Positions 12,532-21,827 of a DNA stretch of 64,000 nt are shown here, piece by piece. Made by a program: the position numbers and the translations under genes. A model generated the notes under the pieces. The model did not search any database and was not told the origin of the DNA. It saw only the letters and a list, made by a program, of their open reading frames with translations. Source of the DNA: Cylindrotheca closterium (taxonomy: Eukaryota; Bacillariophyta; Bacillariophyceae; Bacillariales; Bacillariaceae). The DNA lies in assembly GCA_933822405.4 (NCBI GenBank), contig CAKOGP040001446.1, positions 292,120 to 356,119 of the forward strand, read 5' to 3'. Numbering within the stretch: the stretch's first letter is position 1; every line of letters starts with the position of its first letter.

Positions 12532-13164
12532 TCACTCCAAATCATTGTAATTCGCAATTCCAGCTTTCTCACCAGCTTCAGGGCTGTCGTCGACTCGAGA
12601 CATTGCCTTGCGAGAGGGTGAAATTAAATAGACATTCATGGGGCGCTCTAGACATGCCGATTCTGTACCAGACCGCCCACAGCAGCTGAACTCTGGAAAA
12701 CACTGAACACCTCCGACAGCACATATTGGTTTTCCAACGTAGTCTTTATCAAACGGAAGCGATCCTACAGTTTTAATACATAGAAACCAACCTCCAATTC
12801 GGCAGCAGTATTCAGGAAACTTGAGGCCAACCGCACAACAAGGTGCCGCAACCTTGCAGAACTCCCTATTCGTTTCGTCAGTAACAAGTCCCCATCCAAG
12901 TGAAGGTTCATTGAAGTCTAGACATGCCTCACGAACAATGCATAGTTCTTCACTCTTTCCCTTGCATACCAAACCGGAGGTATTGCAATCAAAGGCCCAA
13001 TAGATGCAGCCGAATCCATAAACCTGAAGTGTGACATCAGCCATCAAGGGAGCAAAATTAGTACAGTATCAAGACAGTCAAGTCAAAATCGTCATGTAAT
13101 AACTATTTACCATGCAAGGTGTATCGAGACAACCGCTAGATTCAACGTCGTTATGCTTCGACAT
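12532..13164 (-). CDS. Cysteine-rich protein of unknown function
   Basis: This is a predicted 181-residue protein from two exons: 13111-13164 (MSKHNDVESSGCLDTPCM) and 12532-13023, with an 87-bp GT-AG intron in phase 0. The junction reads PCM-VYGFGCIYWAFDC. About 20 cysteines fall in a patterned array, including FGCIYWAFDC, a CKVAAPCCAVGLK-type CC motif, YCCRIGGWFLC and FPEFSCC. The pattern recalls an uncharacterised cysteine-rich algal/protist family that I know only from memory, without a named function. There is no signal peptide and no clear transmembrane segment. The last 35 residues are polar. Disulfide or metal binding is inference. An alternative single-exon start (ATG at 13047) is possible, but it would read through a good splice acceptor. 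Confidence 0.65.
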
Positions 13165-13596
13165 GAGTGCTTGGTGTTTGTGTCAATAGTTCAAGAGTGC
13201 TACTCACAAGAAGCGATGACCAACGAATGAGAATTATGACAAGAGTCTTGGTTGACAACAAAAAATTTAGTCGTGTCGTCGGATTTGATTGATTGACGAG
13301 CGACCCAAAGATACCTCGCCCCTCCAAAGCAGCCGACGGTAAGAACATAATGTAGCAGTGTCGAGTATTATCAACTTCGCTTTCGTTGTACTTCAGTCCT
13401 TTTTAATAACGATCTGTAAAGCTACAATACAAGTTTGAGATAGATACATCCTTCGTGGAGTGATTACGTTCTATTTGGACTGTAAACTATCGACAAAAAC
13501 TACGACGAAAACGAGAATAACCTTGCCAACAGCAGGAATGGTTGACCGGGCGCAAACAAAACTTGCGCGAGCATTCGCACCAAACAAATGATTTTC
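13165..13596. other. Intergenic region upstream of cysteine-rich gene
   Basis: This 432-bp spacer holds the 5' flank of the cysteine-rich gene and the 3' flank of actin-b. Similarity to the other actin 3' flanks stops at the stop codon. No gene or repeat is seen. Confidence 0.5.
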
Positions 13597-14849
13597 TTAG
13601 AAGCACTTGCGGTGGACAATAGAGGGACCAGATTCGTCGTATTCCTCCTTGGAGATCCACATACTTTGGAATGTGGACAAAGAAGCCAAAATACTTCCTC
13701 CAATCCACACAGAGTACTTTCTCTCTGGGGGAGCCACAATCTTAACCTTGATCGAAGCGGGCGCAAGGGCAGTAACCTCCTTGGACATACGTTCACTGAT
13801 TCCGGGGAACATGGTGGTTCCTCCAGAAAGAACAATGTTGGCGTACAAATCCTTACGGATATCGACATCACACTTCATGATGGTTTGGAAAGTGGAGTCG
13901 GCAATACCGTCCATTTCAAGACCAGTCAAGTTAGGTTGGAACAAAACCTCAGGACAACGGAAACGTTCGTTTCCGATAACGATGATGTTACCATCGGGAA
14001 GCTCGAAAGACTTCTCAAGGGCAGAGGACTCGGCGGCCTTCTTCATCTCTTCTTCGAAGTCAACAGCGACGAAGCAAAGACTTTCCTTGATATCACGAAC
14101 AATCTCACGCTCGGCAGTGGTTGTCAACGAGTAACCGCGCTCGGTCAAAATCTTCATCAAGTAATCAGTCAAATCACGACCGGCCAAATCCAAACGTACA
14201 ACGGCGTGGGGAAGGGCGTAACCTTCGTAGATTGGGACAGTGTGCGAGACACCATCTCCAGAATCCAAAACACAACCGGTGGTACGACCAGAAGCATACA
14301 AAGAAAGGACGGCCTGGATGTTCACGTACATGGCTGGGACGTTGAACGTCTCAAACATGATTTGAGTCATACGTTCTCTGTTAGCCTTAGGGTTCATGGG
14401 AGCCTCGGTAAGAAGAACAGGGTGGGCCTCGGGGGCGACACGAAGCTCATTGTAGAAAGTGTGATGCCAGATCTTTTCCATATCATCCCAGTTGGTAACG
14501 ATACCGTGCTCAATGGGGTACTTCAAAGTCAAAACACCACGCTTGGCTTGGGCTTCATCACCGACGTAAGCGTCACGTTGTTCCATACCAACCATGATAC
14601 CAGGCTGACGGGCACGTCCAATCAAAGAAGGAAAGACAGATCGTGGAGCATCATCTCCAGCAAAACCGGCTAGAAGAAGCAAAAGGAAGCAGAAAGATCG
14701 TTAGCGAACAATCGAAGAAAAGCATCATCAACGAAGTGAATAAAGGTTCACCTGGTTTACAAAGAACAATGTTATGTAGAGTACCCACCTTTGCACATTC
14801 CGGAACCGTTGTCAACGACAAGGGCGGCAATATCTTCATCATCGGCCAT
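13597..14849 (-). CDS. Actin, copy b
   Basis: This is conventional actin, 377 residues, encoded by exons 14789-14849 and 13597-14669 around a 119-bp intron at the same position and phase as in copy a. The protein is identical to copies a and c over all of exon 2. Its intron is nearly identical to the copy c intron, with a handful of substitutions and the same length, so b and c share a more recent history with each other than with a. The 5' flank just before the ATG and the 3' flank after TAA differ from both other copies. All actin ATP-binding motifs are intact, so the gene should be functional. Confidence 0.97.
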
Positions 14850-15523
14850 TTTTAATCTTTCGTTGTTTTGAATAATTTGTGATTTTCAAAACTCAACCGA
14901 TGAATGATGACCACAAAAAGATGACTCTGAAGTGACTGCTGCGTACAATGCCTGCGGACAGATGTTCATTCCACGAGACACTTCCAAAGCATGCCTCGCC
15001 AAATACTTATTGTTCAGATGGGTCAAAAAACGGCAATAAATTCAATCGTGCCCTCTGAAACAAAATTTTTTAAAAAAAATGACATGAGGACAAGTATGGT
15101 ACTCGAACGGTGTGTCCATCACTACCACAATTTGTGAAGCGTGCCTTGGCGGGGGGCTTGAAAGGTTTAAAGCGTCCATCGGGCTTTTGAGTTATTCACA
15201 TGACAGAAGCAATCTGTGCATGTTGCTCTCTAGTATATCCTGTCTTTGAAATGCAGAGATATGAAAGAAGAATCTTTCTAAAATATGATATGGTGCCATC
15301 AAAATCCAGCATGGATCAGGTAAGATGGGTCGGTTCTTATTTTAACAATTGAGCTATAATCTACCCTATTGTTGTCGTTTGTTTCGTTGTGATATGAAAT
15401 TCTTCTTTGGCGCATTTTCAAAGCAACACGACCTGCTTCTTTGGTTTTTGACCATTTCCACTCGCTTTTGGCGCACTATTGAGTTACGTATTTTTTCTCC
15501 AAATCAAACGGGCTATAAGCACT
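14850..15523. other. Intergenic region between actin-b and the broken actin
   Basis: This 674-bp stretch holds the actin-b promoter and the 3' flank of the broken actin. An A/T-rich patch (about 15062-15080) is the only conspicuous feature. No gene is recognised. Confidence 0.5.
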
Positions 15524-16753
15524 TTAATGGACTATACACGGTCCAGCTTCCTCGTACTCTTCTTTTGTCATCCAATAGGTCTGGAATGCAGAAGGCGAAG
15601 CCAAAATAGACCATCCAATCCACACAGAGTACTTTCGTTCCGGTGGAGCAGAAACCTTAACCTTGATACTTCCAGGAGCCAGCTCATTGATGTCCTTGAT
15701 TAGACGTGTAGTCATTCCAGGGAGCATCGTGGTCCCTCCAGAGAGAACAACATTGGCGTATAAGTCTCTTCGGAGATCCAGCCTACACTTCAATATTGTG
15801 TGATACACAGAATCTGAAAGACCATCCATTTCTAGGCCCATCAAGTTGGGCTGAAACACACCTTCCGCACAGGAAGCGCTCATTTCCAATTTCGACGAGA
15901 TTACCATCTGGGAGCTCGTATGGCTTTTCGAGTTGAGATGATTCTGCAGAAAGCTTTAGTTCTATTTCAAAATCATTTGCAACAAAGCAAAGAGTTTCCT
16001 TAATATCACGAACAATCTCGCGTTCAGCCGTGGTGTTGAGCGAATAGCCCCGTTCGCCCAAGACCTTCATAAAAGATATTGTATGAGATCTCGTCCTACT
16101 AGATTCTTCCTCACGATGTTGTGCGTGAGTGCGATCCCATGGTATATTGGTACAATGTGCGTAACGCCATCCCCAGAATCCACAACACAACCGGTAGTAC
16201 GACCTGAAGCATAAAGAGATAGAACAGCTTGGATATTGACATAAAGAGCAGGAACGTTGAAGGTTTCAAACATGGTCTGTGCCATGCGCTCTCGATTTGC
16301 ATTGGGATTCATAGGAACTTCTGTCAACATGATGCAGAATTCTTCTGGAGCGACGCGGGGCTCATTGTAAAAGTTGTGGTGCCAAATATTTTCCATGTCA
16401 TCCCAGTTTGTAATTATCCCGTTGTCGATTGGATACTTCAATTTGAGGATACCTCTCTTGGCTTGGGCTTCGTCGCCAACATAAAAGCATCCTTTCGATC
16501 CACATCCATCATGACGTTGACTTGACGGGGACGTCCAATCAAGGAAGGAAAGACACATCTCGGAGCGTCATCTCCAGCGAAACCAGCTGTCAGGAGAAAA
16601 TTGTAAACATGTGAGAGGTGACAACCTCAGTCAAGAAGAAATCGATGAATAGCCTTTTACTAGCTAGTATGGTACTAACAACGAAGAACCTTTGCAGATT
16701 CCGGAACCGTTGTCTGAAATCAGAGCCTTGACGTCGTCTTCGTCGTTGTCCAT
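15524..16753 (-). pseudogene. Diverged actin with three frame breaks
   Basis: Exon 1 (16690-16753, MDNDEDDVKALISDNGSGICK, one codon longer than in the intact copies) and exon 2 (from 16586) keep the actin intron position, with a 103-bp GT-AG intron. The coding sequence is diverged from the intact copies. Its frame changes near 16483-16486 (a T run short by one, in DAF-YVGDE), near 16071-16074 (GRDLIQYLL then a stop) and near 15866-15872 (ERFLC then AEGVFQP). It ends at an early TAA after CIVH, losing the terminal Arg-Lys-Cys-Phe. No single frame gives an actin longer than about 165 residues. It was a separate, older paralog before decay. Sequencing error at the homopolymers could explain one or two breaks, but hardly all three plus the early stop. 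Confidence 0.85.
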
Positions 16754-16979
16754 CGTTGTGGCTGCTTTGTATTTCTCGGAAATCGGATGTGAGTGCATAG
16801 TATGGCATGCACGTGATGGATGGGGTCTTTCTTGACATGATGATACGCCTGGGTAAGTGAACGTCTGAAATTCGATTCGTCGTGATGTCAGTTGTTCGAT
16901 GCGCGTCTGTCGATAAAATTCGATCATCGAAAAGATCTTGTGAGGTCTTTCGAAACGCGCCGGACAGGCGGTATCGTGC

Positions 16980-17046
16980 GGTACAGTAGTACCGGTATGT
17001 GCAGATGTCCTTCACGGTACCGGTACGGTACCACAGGTATGGTACC
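16980..17046. repeat. GTAC-rich palindromic tract
   Basis: This tract includes GGTACCGGTACGGTACC and several further GTAC words and is almost self-complementary. It lies 227-293 bp upstream of the start of the broken actin. Confidence 0.7.
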
Positions 17047-17879
17047 ATCAACACCCAGACTTTATGGTTGGTTTATTTAAAAAATGACCCCATGATGATC
17101 CTTTGCAGGAAGAAGCACACAAAATTCGATCGCAGACCATTTTGTTTCGACTTTCTTGATGATCATGAAATTCTTGTGTGTACATGACATGATCCTCCAG
17201 AAGCAGGAAACATCATCTTCTCGTCCTTCCACCGGCCACACGAATCTTTTGCATCCCTCCATCGAAGACATCCCGAAAGCTATATGCTCCATGGTCTTGC
17301 CATCCACGAGCAGGAAGGGGAAGACCACGAAGCTACCGCCAAAGAACGTGACGGTCGTAATATAGTTGATGCTGTTGTTGTTGTTGCCTTGTGTCAGCAG
17401 CCAGCACCATCAAATTGATAATCATAGAAAGAGTTCCTTCATCGGACATACAACAGGTCCTGCACAAGCACAAGGCCCACAGCAACAACGAAGTATACAT
17501 CAGCTTTTGATTTTACGGGTAGATCCAGGTGGAAAGGGAATCGGATGGCAACTGGTGCTGAGGCGAAGCGGCCGTGTCCAGTGTTTTCACTTCATATTCA
17601 GCCAAAGTACTCCAAGTACAGGTCGAGCCATCCAAAAAGCAAGAGAACCAATAGCGATAGCCCAATCAACGACAATAAAACCCGACAAGTACTTTGGTCA
17701 GAACAGATGGTGCCAGGTCCTTTCGAGTAGCATTACACTTTTTTCAAATTGCCTTGCATCAGGTGAACTTGACTTAAGCAGTCGGATTGGTCTAACGTCA
17801 CGCGGGACGAACGCAACAAACTACAGAACGTACAGTGCGTGACGCAATGACGCAAGACAACAGAAGAACTTAGCCCTGC

Positions 17880-17913
17880 CTACCGGTACAGTACCGGTAC
17901 CAGTGCTGTACCG
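17880..17913. repeat. GTACCGGTAC-rich tract
   Basis: Two TACCGGTAC words sit within about 20 bp, followed by GCTGTACCGC. A further CTACCGGTAG occurs at about 18061-18070. Unlike most other tracts of this kind, it is nearest to a 3' end (actin-c). Confidence 0.65.
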
Positions 17914-18194
17914 CTATCAAATGCTGGTCCATCGCATTTATCACATGGCTTATCCTATTTTGTCCTGCTGGTAGAGTTTGCAAGATACAGCAATACACCA
18001 CTCCAACAAAATCCAAGTGATTGTGGACTGAGTTCAAAATTAATCAACTACAGCGCAGCGCCTACCGGTAGAAAGTAACACGCTGTTGGTTTGAATTTGT
18101 TCTTTTTTAAATATTACACAAAGAAGAGCGGACACGAAACGATAGGTGTCACATTGCTCCACAGAGCACCAAAACACTTGGTGGGACTACAGGT

Positions 18195-19447
18195 TTAGAA
18201 GCACTTTCGGTGGACAATAGAGGGACCAGATTCGTCGTATTCCTCCTTGGAGATCCACATACTTTGGAATGTGGACAAAGAAGCCAAAATACTTCCTCCA
18301 ATCCACACAGAGTACTTTCTCTCTGGGGGAGCCACAATCTTAACCTTGATCGAAGCGGGCGCAAGGGCAGTAACCTCCTTGGACATACGTTCACTGATTC
18401 CGGGGAACATGGTGGTTCCTCCAGAAAGAACAATGTTGGCGTACAAATCCTTACGGATATCGACATCACACTTCATGATGGTTTGGAAAGTGGAGTCGGC
18501 AATACCGTCCATTTCAAGACCAGTCAAGTTAGGTTGGAACAAAACCTCAGGACAACGGAAACGTTCGTTTCCGATAACGATGATGTTACCATCGGGAAGC
18601 TCGAAAGACTTCTCAAGGGCAGAGGACTCGGCGGCCTTCTTCATCTCTTCTTCGAAGTCAACAGCGACGAAGCAAAGACTTTCCTTGATATCACGAACAA
18701 TCTCACGCTCGGCAGTGGTTGTCAACGAGTAACCGCGCTCGGTCAAAATCTTCATCAAGTAATCAGTCAAATCACGACCGGCCAAATCCAAACGTACAAC
18801 GGCGTGGGGAAGGGCGTAACCTTCGTAGATTGGGACAGTGTGCGAGACACCATCTCCAGAATCCAAAACACAACCGGTGGTACGACCAGAAGCATACAAA
18901 GAAAGGACGGCCTGGATGTTCACGTACATGGCTGGGACGTTGAACGTCTCAAACATGATTTGAGTCATACGTTCTCTGTTAGCCTTAGGGTTCATGGGAG
19001 CCTCGGTAAGAAGAACAGGGTGGGCCTCGGGGGCGACACGAAGCTCATTGTAGAAAGTGTGATGCCAGATCTTTTCCATATCATCCCAGTTGGTAACGAT
19101 ACCGTGCTCAATGGGGTACTTCAAAGTCAAAACACCACGCTTGGCTTGGGCTTCATCACCGACGTAAGCGTCACGTTGTTCCATACCAACCATGATACCA
19201 GGCTGACGGGCACGTCCAATCAAAGAAGGAAAGACAGATCGTGGAGCATCATCTCCAGCAAAACCGGCTAGAAGACGCAAAAGGAAATAGAAAGATTGTG
19301 AGCGAACAATCGAAGAAAAGCATCATCAACGAAGTGAATAAAGGTTCACCTGGTTTACAAAGAACAATATTATGTAGAGTACCCACCTTTGCACATTCCG
19401 GAACCGTTGTCTACGACAAGGGCGGCAATATCTTCATCATCGGCCAT
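18195..19447 (-). CDS. Actin, copy c
   Basis: This is conventional actin, 377 residues, from exons 19387-19447 and 18195-19267 with a 119-bp intron. Exon 2 encodes the same protein as copies a and b, and its antisense frames are also the same, so the DNA is nearly identical. Exon 1 differs from a and b at one silent site (GTA for GTT in VVDN). The intron matches that of copy b apart from a few substitutions. The sequence diverges from b within a few bases outside the ATG and the TAA. With copy b it forms a 4.6-kb-spaced direct repeat that brackets the broken actin. Confidence 0.97.
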
Positions 19448-19923
19448 CTTGGATTAGTTGTTTTGAATATGATTCTGAACGACCGCTCTTGGTGTTGTGA
19501 GTACGCGAGGCAAGCCTCCGGACATGTTTAGCTTTCCCCTCGTCTCTGGTACTGTTTTCTACTTGAATCTTCGTACATGTGATTTCGTATGGACTGTACC
19601 AACCAATGGTACGTTTTGAAAGCGTTTGAGACGTATTTCATCACAAAATAATCGCCTGCCGATCGGTTTCCATGCATCATTTTGCCCTTCCTCGACAGAT
19701 ATTTCTTTCGAAAAATTGCATTTGGTTCCGATTTACGAGTATGCAAGACGACCAACTTCCGGGAAGGCCATTTTTGTCGAGTGATTTCTAAGTCTTGAAT
19801 CTTGCGATCATAGACGGCTCTAAACAACCCTTTCACATGGAAAGCTCCGAATGGGGACGTTAGCCTACGCATCGACTAGACGATTATGGTGACGATGTCA
19901 TGCCCGCTACATTCCGAATGTGA
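19448..19923. other. Divergent intergenic region
   Basis: This 476-bp spacer separates the divergent actin-c and RVSF-protein genes and must hold both promoters. A - strand open frame of 114 codons (19528-19872) is basic and shows no family resemblance, so I do not call it. Confidence 0.5.
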
Positions 19924-20604
19924 ATGTTCCGCCAGTCAGAAATACTCATTGTTCCTTTGAAAAATCAAAAAATGCCTTTAGACAACACCATATCAGCACC
20001 GCTAAGACGAGTCTCCTTCAAAGATAATGATGAAGTTCTAGAAATTCCGTGTCGCAGAGATTCCACAGAAGACGAGAGACATGCAATATCGTTTTCTTCA
20101 GATGATCTGAAAGGCATGAGAAACCGAGAAAAACGACTAAGTGAAAAGTTGACTATGCGCGGTAGAATCAACAATCTAGAAGACGATATGATTGGGATTT
20201 TCTCTTTTGAAGACAATTCACAACGCTGCAAACGAATAGTTGATGGTAGATTGAGTGTCTTGGCAGCGCAAGAAAACCAATACGGTAGTGGGGGTATCAG
20301 AGACCACGACTGTATTGCTAAAAAGTATTCCAGAGCAGTGAATGAGAGCAAGCTGCTCGCTCGCCACAGAGGATTCTACAATGCAATCCAGGTAGAGGAG
20401 GAATTCAAGGAAGATGAAACGAGTCCCATGTCTTCTTGTCCGTGCATCATTCAGGATCCAAATCCTTGTAGATGGGATATGCAAATTGCAGATTCGGACG
20501 TTGGTGCGATCTTTGAAGTTGCTCGAAAACCTCGTACTATGCAAGCTCCGATCACCAGAATGATTGTAATACCAATCGAAGACATGCTGACTTTATCATC
20601 ATGA
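19924..20604 (+). CDS. Small hypothetical protein with RVSF motif
   Basis: This single-exon gene encodes 226 residues from the ATG at 19924, or 210 from a second ATG at 19972 (MPLDNTISAP), which gives a cleaner N terminus. Near the start, RRVSFKDNDEVLEIP is followed by acidic residues and then SSDDLKGMRNREKR. Later comes GRLSVLAAQENQYGSGGIRD, an alpha-helical region. I recognise the layout (RVxF strand, acidic helix, then xVLxxQxxQ helix) from memory as a common diatom protein type of unknown function. RVSF fits the docking consensus for protein phosphatase 1, but that use is inference. It has no transmembrane segment or signal peptide. Confidence 0.7.
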   Translation: MFRQSEILIVPLKNQKMPLDNTISAPLRRVSFKDNDEVLEIPCRRDSTEDERHAISFSSDDLKGMRNREKRLSEKLTMRGRINNLEDDMIGIFSFEDNSQRCKRIVDGRLSVLAAQENQYGSGGIRDHDCIAKKYSRAVNESKLLARHRGFYNAIQVEEEFKEDETSPMSSCPCIIQDPNPCRWDMQIADSDVGAIFEVARKPRTMQAPITRMIVIPIEDMLTLSS

Positions 20605-20927
20605 CAAAAACTGGAATACTACGTACTACCGACATGATGTTGTTAGAGGAGAGATAAGAAAATGGACGAGGATCATAGAATAATTGTAGCTTGTGAATTA
20701 GGGGTAATGTTGGAATACGGATTTATTTTACCGTTGTGATCTATCGTTTACTGTTGTACACCACCAGGTACTGTAGTCCTTGAGCTTCTCTCTAGACGAA
20801 ATAGCACAGGTGATACTTTTGGTGTTACTGTGAAAAAGAAACGTCGGCCAGACGTATGCAGGAATTTTTCAAAGCAAAATGATGAAATTGAGAACGAAAA
20901 TCCTTGTTCCTCCACAATGACGACTTC
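20605..20927. other. Intergenic region, no gene recognised
   Basis: This 323-bp spacer lies between two + strand genes and presumably holds the promoter of the ATPase-like gene. A - strand open frame of 66 codons is a shadow. Nothing else is seen. Confidence 0.45.
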
Positions 20928-21557
20928 ATGTTCAAAAACACCAAGCAAAAGGAAATAGAAGTTGAGAAAATGTCTCTCTCACAGCAAGAACTGCTTGAAA
21001 AGCTTGGGGCCGACCTCCAAAAAGGACTGACAACCGACGAAGCCTCGAAACGTAGAGAAGACGACGGGGCCTTCAATGTTGTTCAACCACCAATTGACTG
21101 TCCGGCGTGGCTCTGTATCGTATTGCCTTGCATCAAACATGTCCCAAGCATGAAAGCATTCGCTGTATTGAAGCCAGATGATGCCGAAATCAAGAGAAAT
21201 GGAAAATGGGTTCGGTATGAGGCTTCCAGCCTTGTAAGAGGCGATGTCATTCGTTTGGAAGAAGGGGATTCGGTTCCAGGCGACTGCGTCACTATGCAGG
21301 TATCTGGAAGTGAGGATCTGCTGGTAGATTTGAGAAGTGTTACCGGTGAAGAGCGGCTGAAGACGGTTGCAACTGGGAGCGACAGCATGACTAGTCTATA
21401 TTACGGCGGAAAGGTGGTGCAAGGGAGTGCTATCGCAGTCATCACTGCAATTGGTCCCAATACGCTGCTTGCACAACTAATCCGCGAGAAACGCTTCCCT
21501 CCAAAGGAGCCTATTTTGGAAGCACAGGACGAAACCCGTTTCAACTCTATTGTGTAA
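20928..21557 (+). CDS. Stand-alone P-type ATPase actuator-domain protein
   Basis: This protein of 209 residues resembles only the N-terminal part of a P-type (PMA-like proton pump) ATPase. Residues about 8-45 form the cation-ATPase N-terminal helix region (LLEKLGADLQKGLTTDEAS). The actuator domain follows, with RYEASSLVRGDVIRLEEGD, VPGDC and the dephosphorylation loop VTGEE at about residue 140, then YYGGKVVQGSAIAVITAIG. Normal pumps have about 900 residues with ten membrane helices and a DKTGT phosphorylation site. None of these appears here or in the 270 bp downstream, and the segment where TM1-TM2 should be is replaced by a short PIDCPAWLCIVLPCIK stretch. The open frame begins at a TTG at 20904; the first ATG is at 20928. 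It may be a regulatory paralog or a truncated relic, but the frame is clean. Confidence 0.75.
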   Translation: MFKNTKQKEIEVEKMSLSQQELLEKLGADLQKGLTTDEASKRREDDGAFNVVQPPIDCPAWLCIVLPCIKHVPSMKAFAVLKPDDAEIKRNGKWVRYEASSLVRGDVIRLEEGDSVPGDCVTMQVSGSEDLLVDLRSVTGEERLKTVATGSDSMTSLYYGGKVVQGSAIAVITAIGPNTLLAQLIREKRFPPKEPILEAQDETRFNSIV

Positions 21558-21827
21558 GCAAATTGACAAAGTAAATTGCTTGGGCATTATAAAGTGGTCT
21601 ATAAGTTAGTGCTCTAAATATGAAAAGTCTAAACTATGAAAATTCCATCCAATTCAGCAGCTCGAGATGCTATTTGAAGACTCGTAAAGGATTCAAATCA
21701 CAACACAAACAGCTTTGACCCCAGATAAAGTGTTTGCAAGATACAAGCTGTGTTTCCCCAGTAAGCAAGTAGCAACGGAAAAATCCTCTCGTCTCCTCGA
21801 ATTAGAAAAATAAAAGTGCGAGAACAT

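Larger units (their letters stand above)
16754..18194. other. Long intergenic region between broken actin and actin-c
   Basis: These 1441 bp contain GTAC/ACCGGT-rich tracts at 16980-17046 and 17880-17913. A - strand open stretch lies at about 17077-17412; it reads like hydrophobic-then-polar protein but matches no family I know and lacks a clear start. A + strand open frame at 17366-17842 has low-complexity, non-coding character. I call no gene here. Confidence 0.5.

Noticed and set aside
17366..17842. 158-codon + strand open frame
   Set aside because: It is low-complexity, with no family resemblance, and lies in a repeat-bearing spacer.
19528..19872. 114-codon - strand open frame between actin-c and the RVSF gene
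   Set aside because: It is basic and random-looking, with no homologous feature, and lies inside a divergent promoter region.
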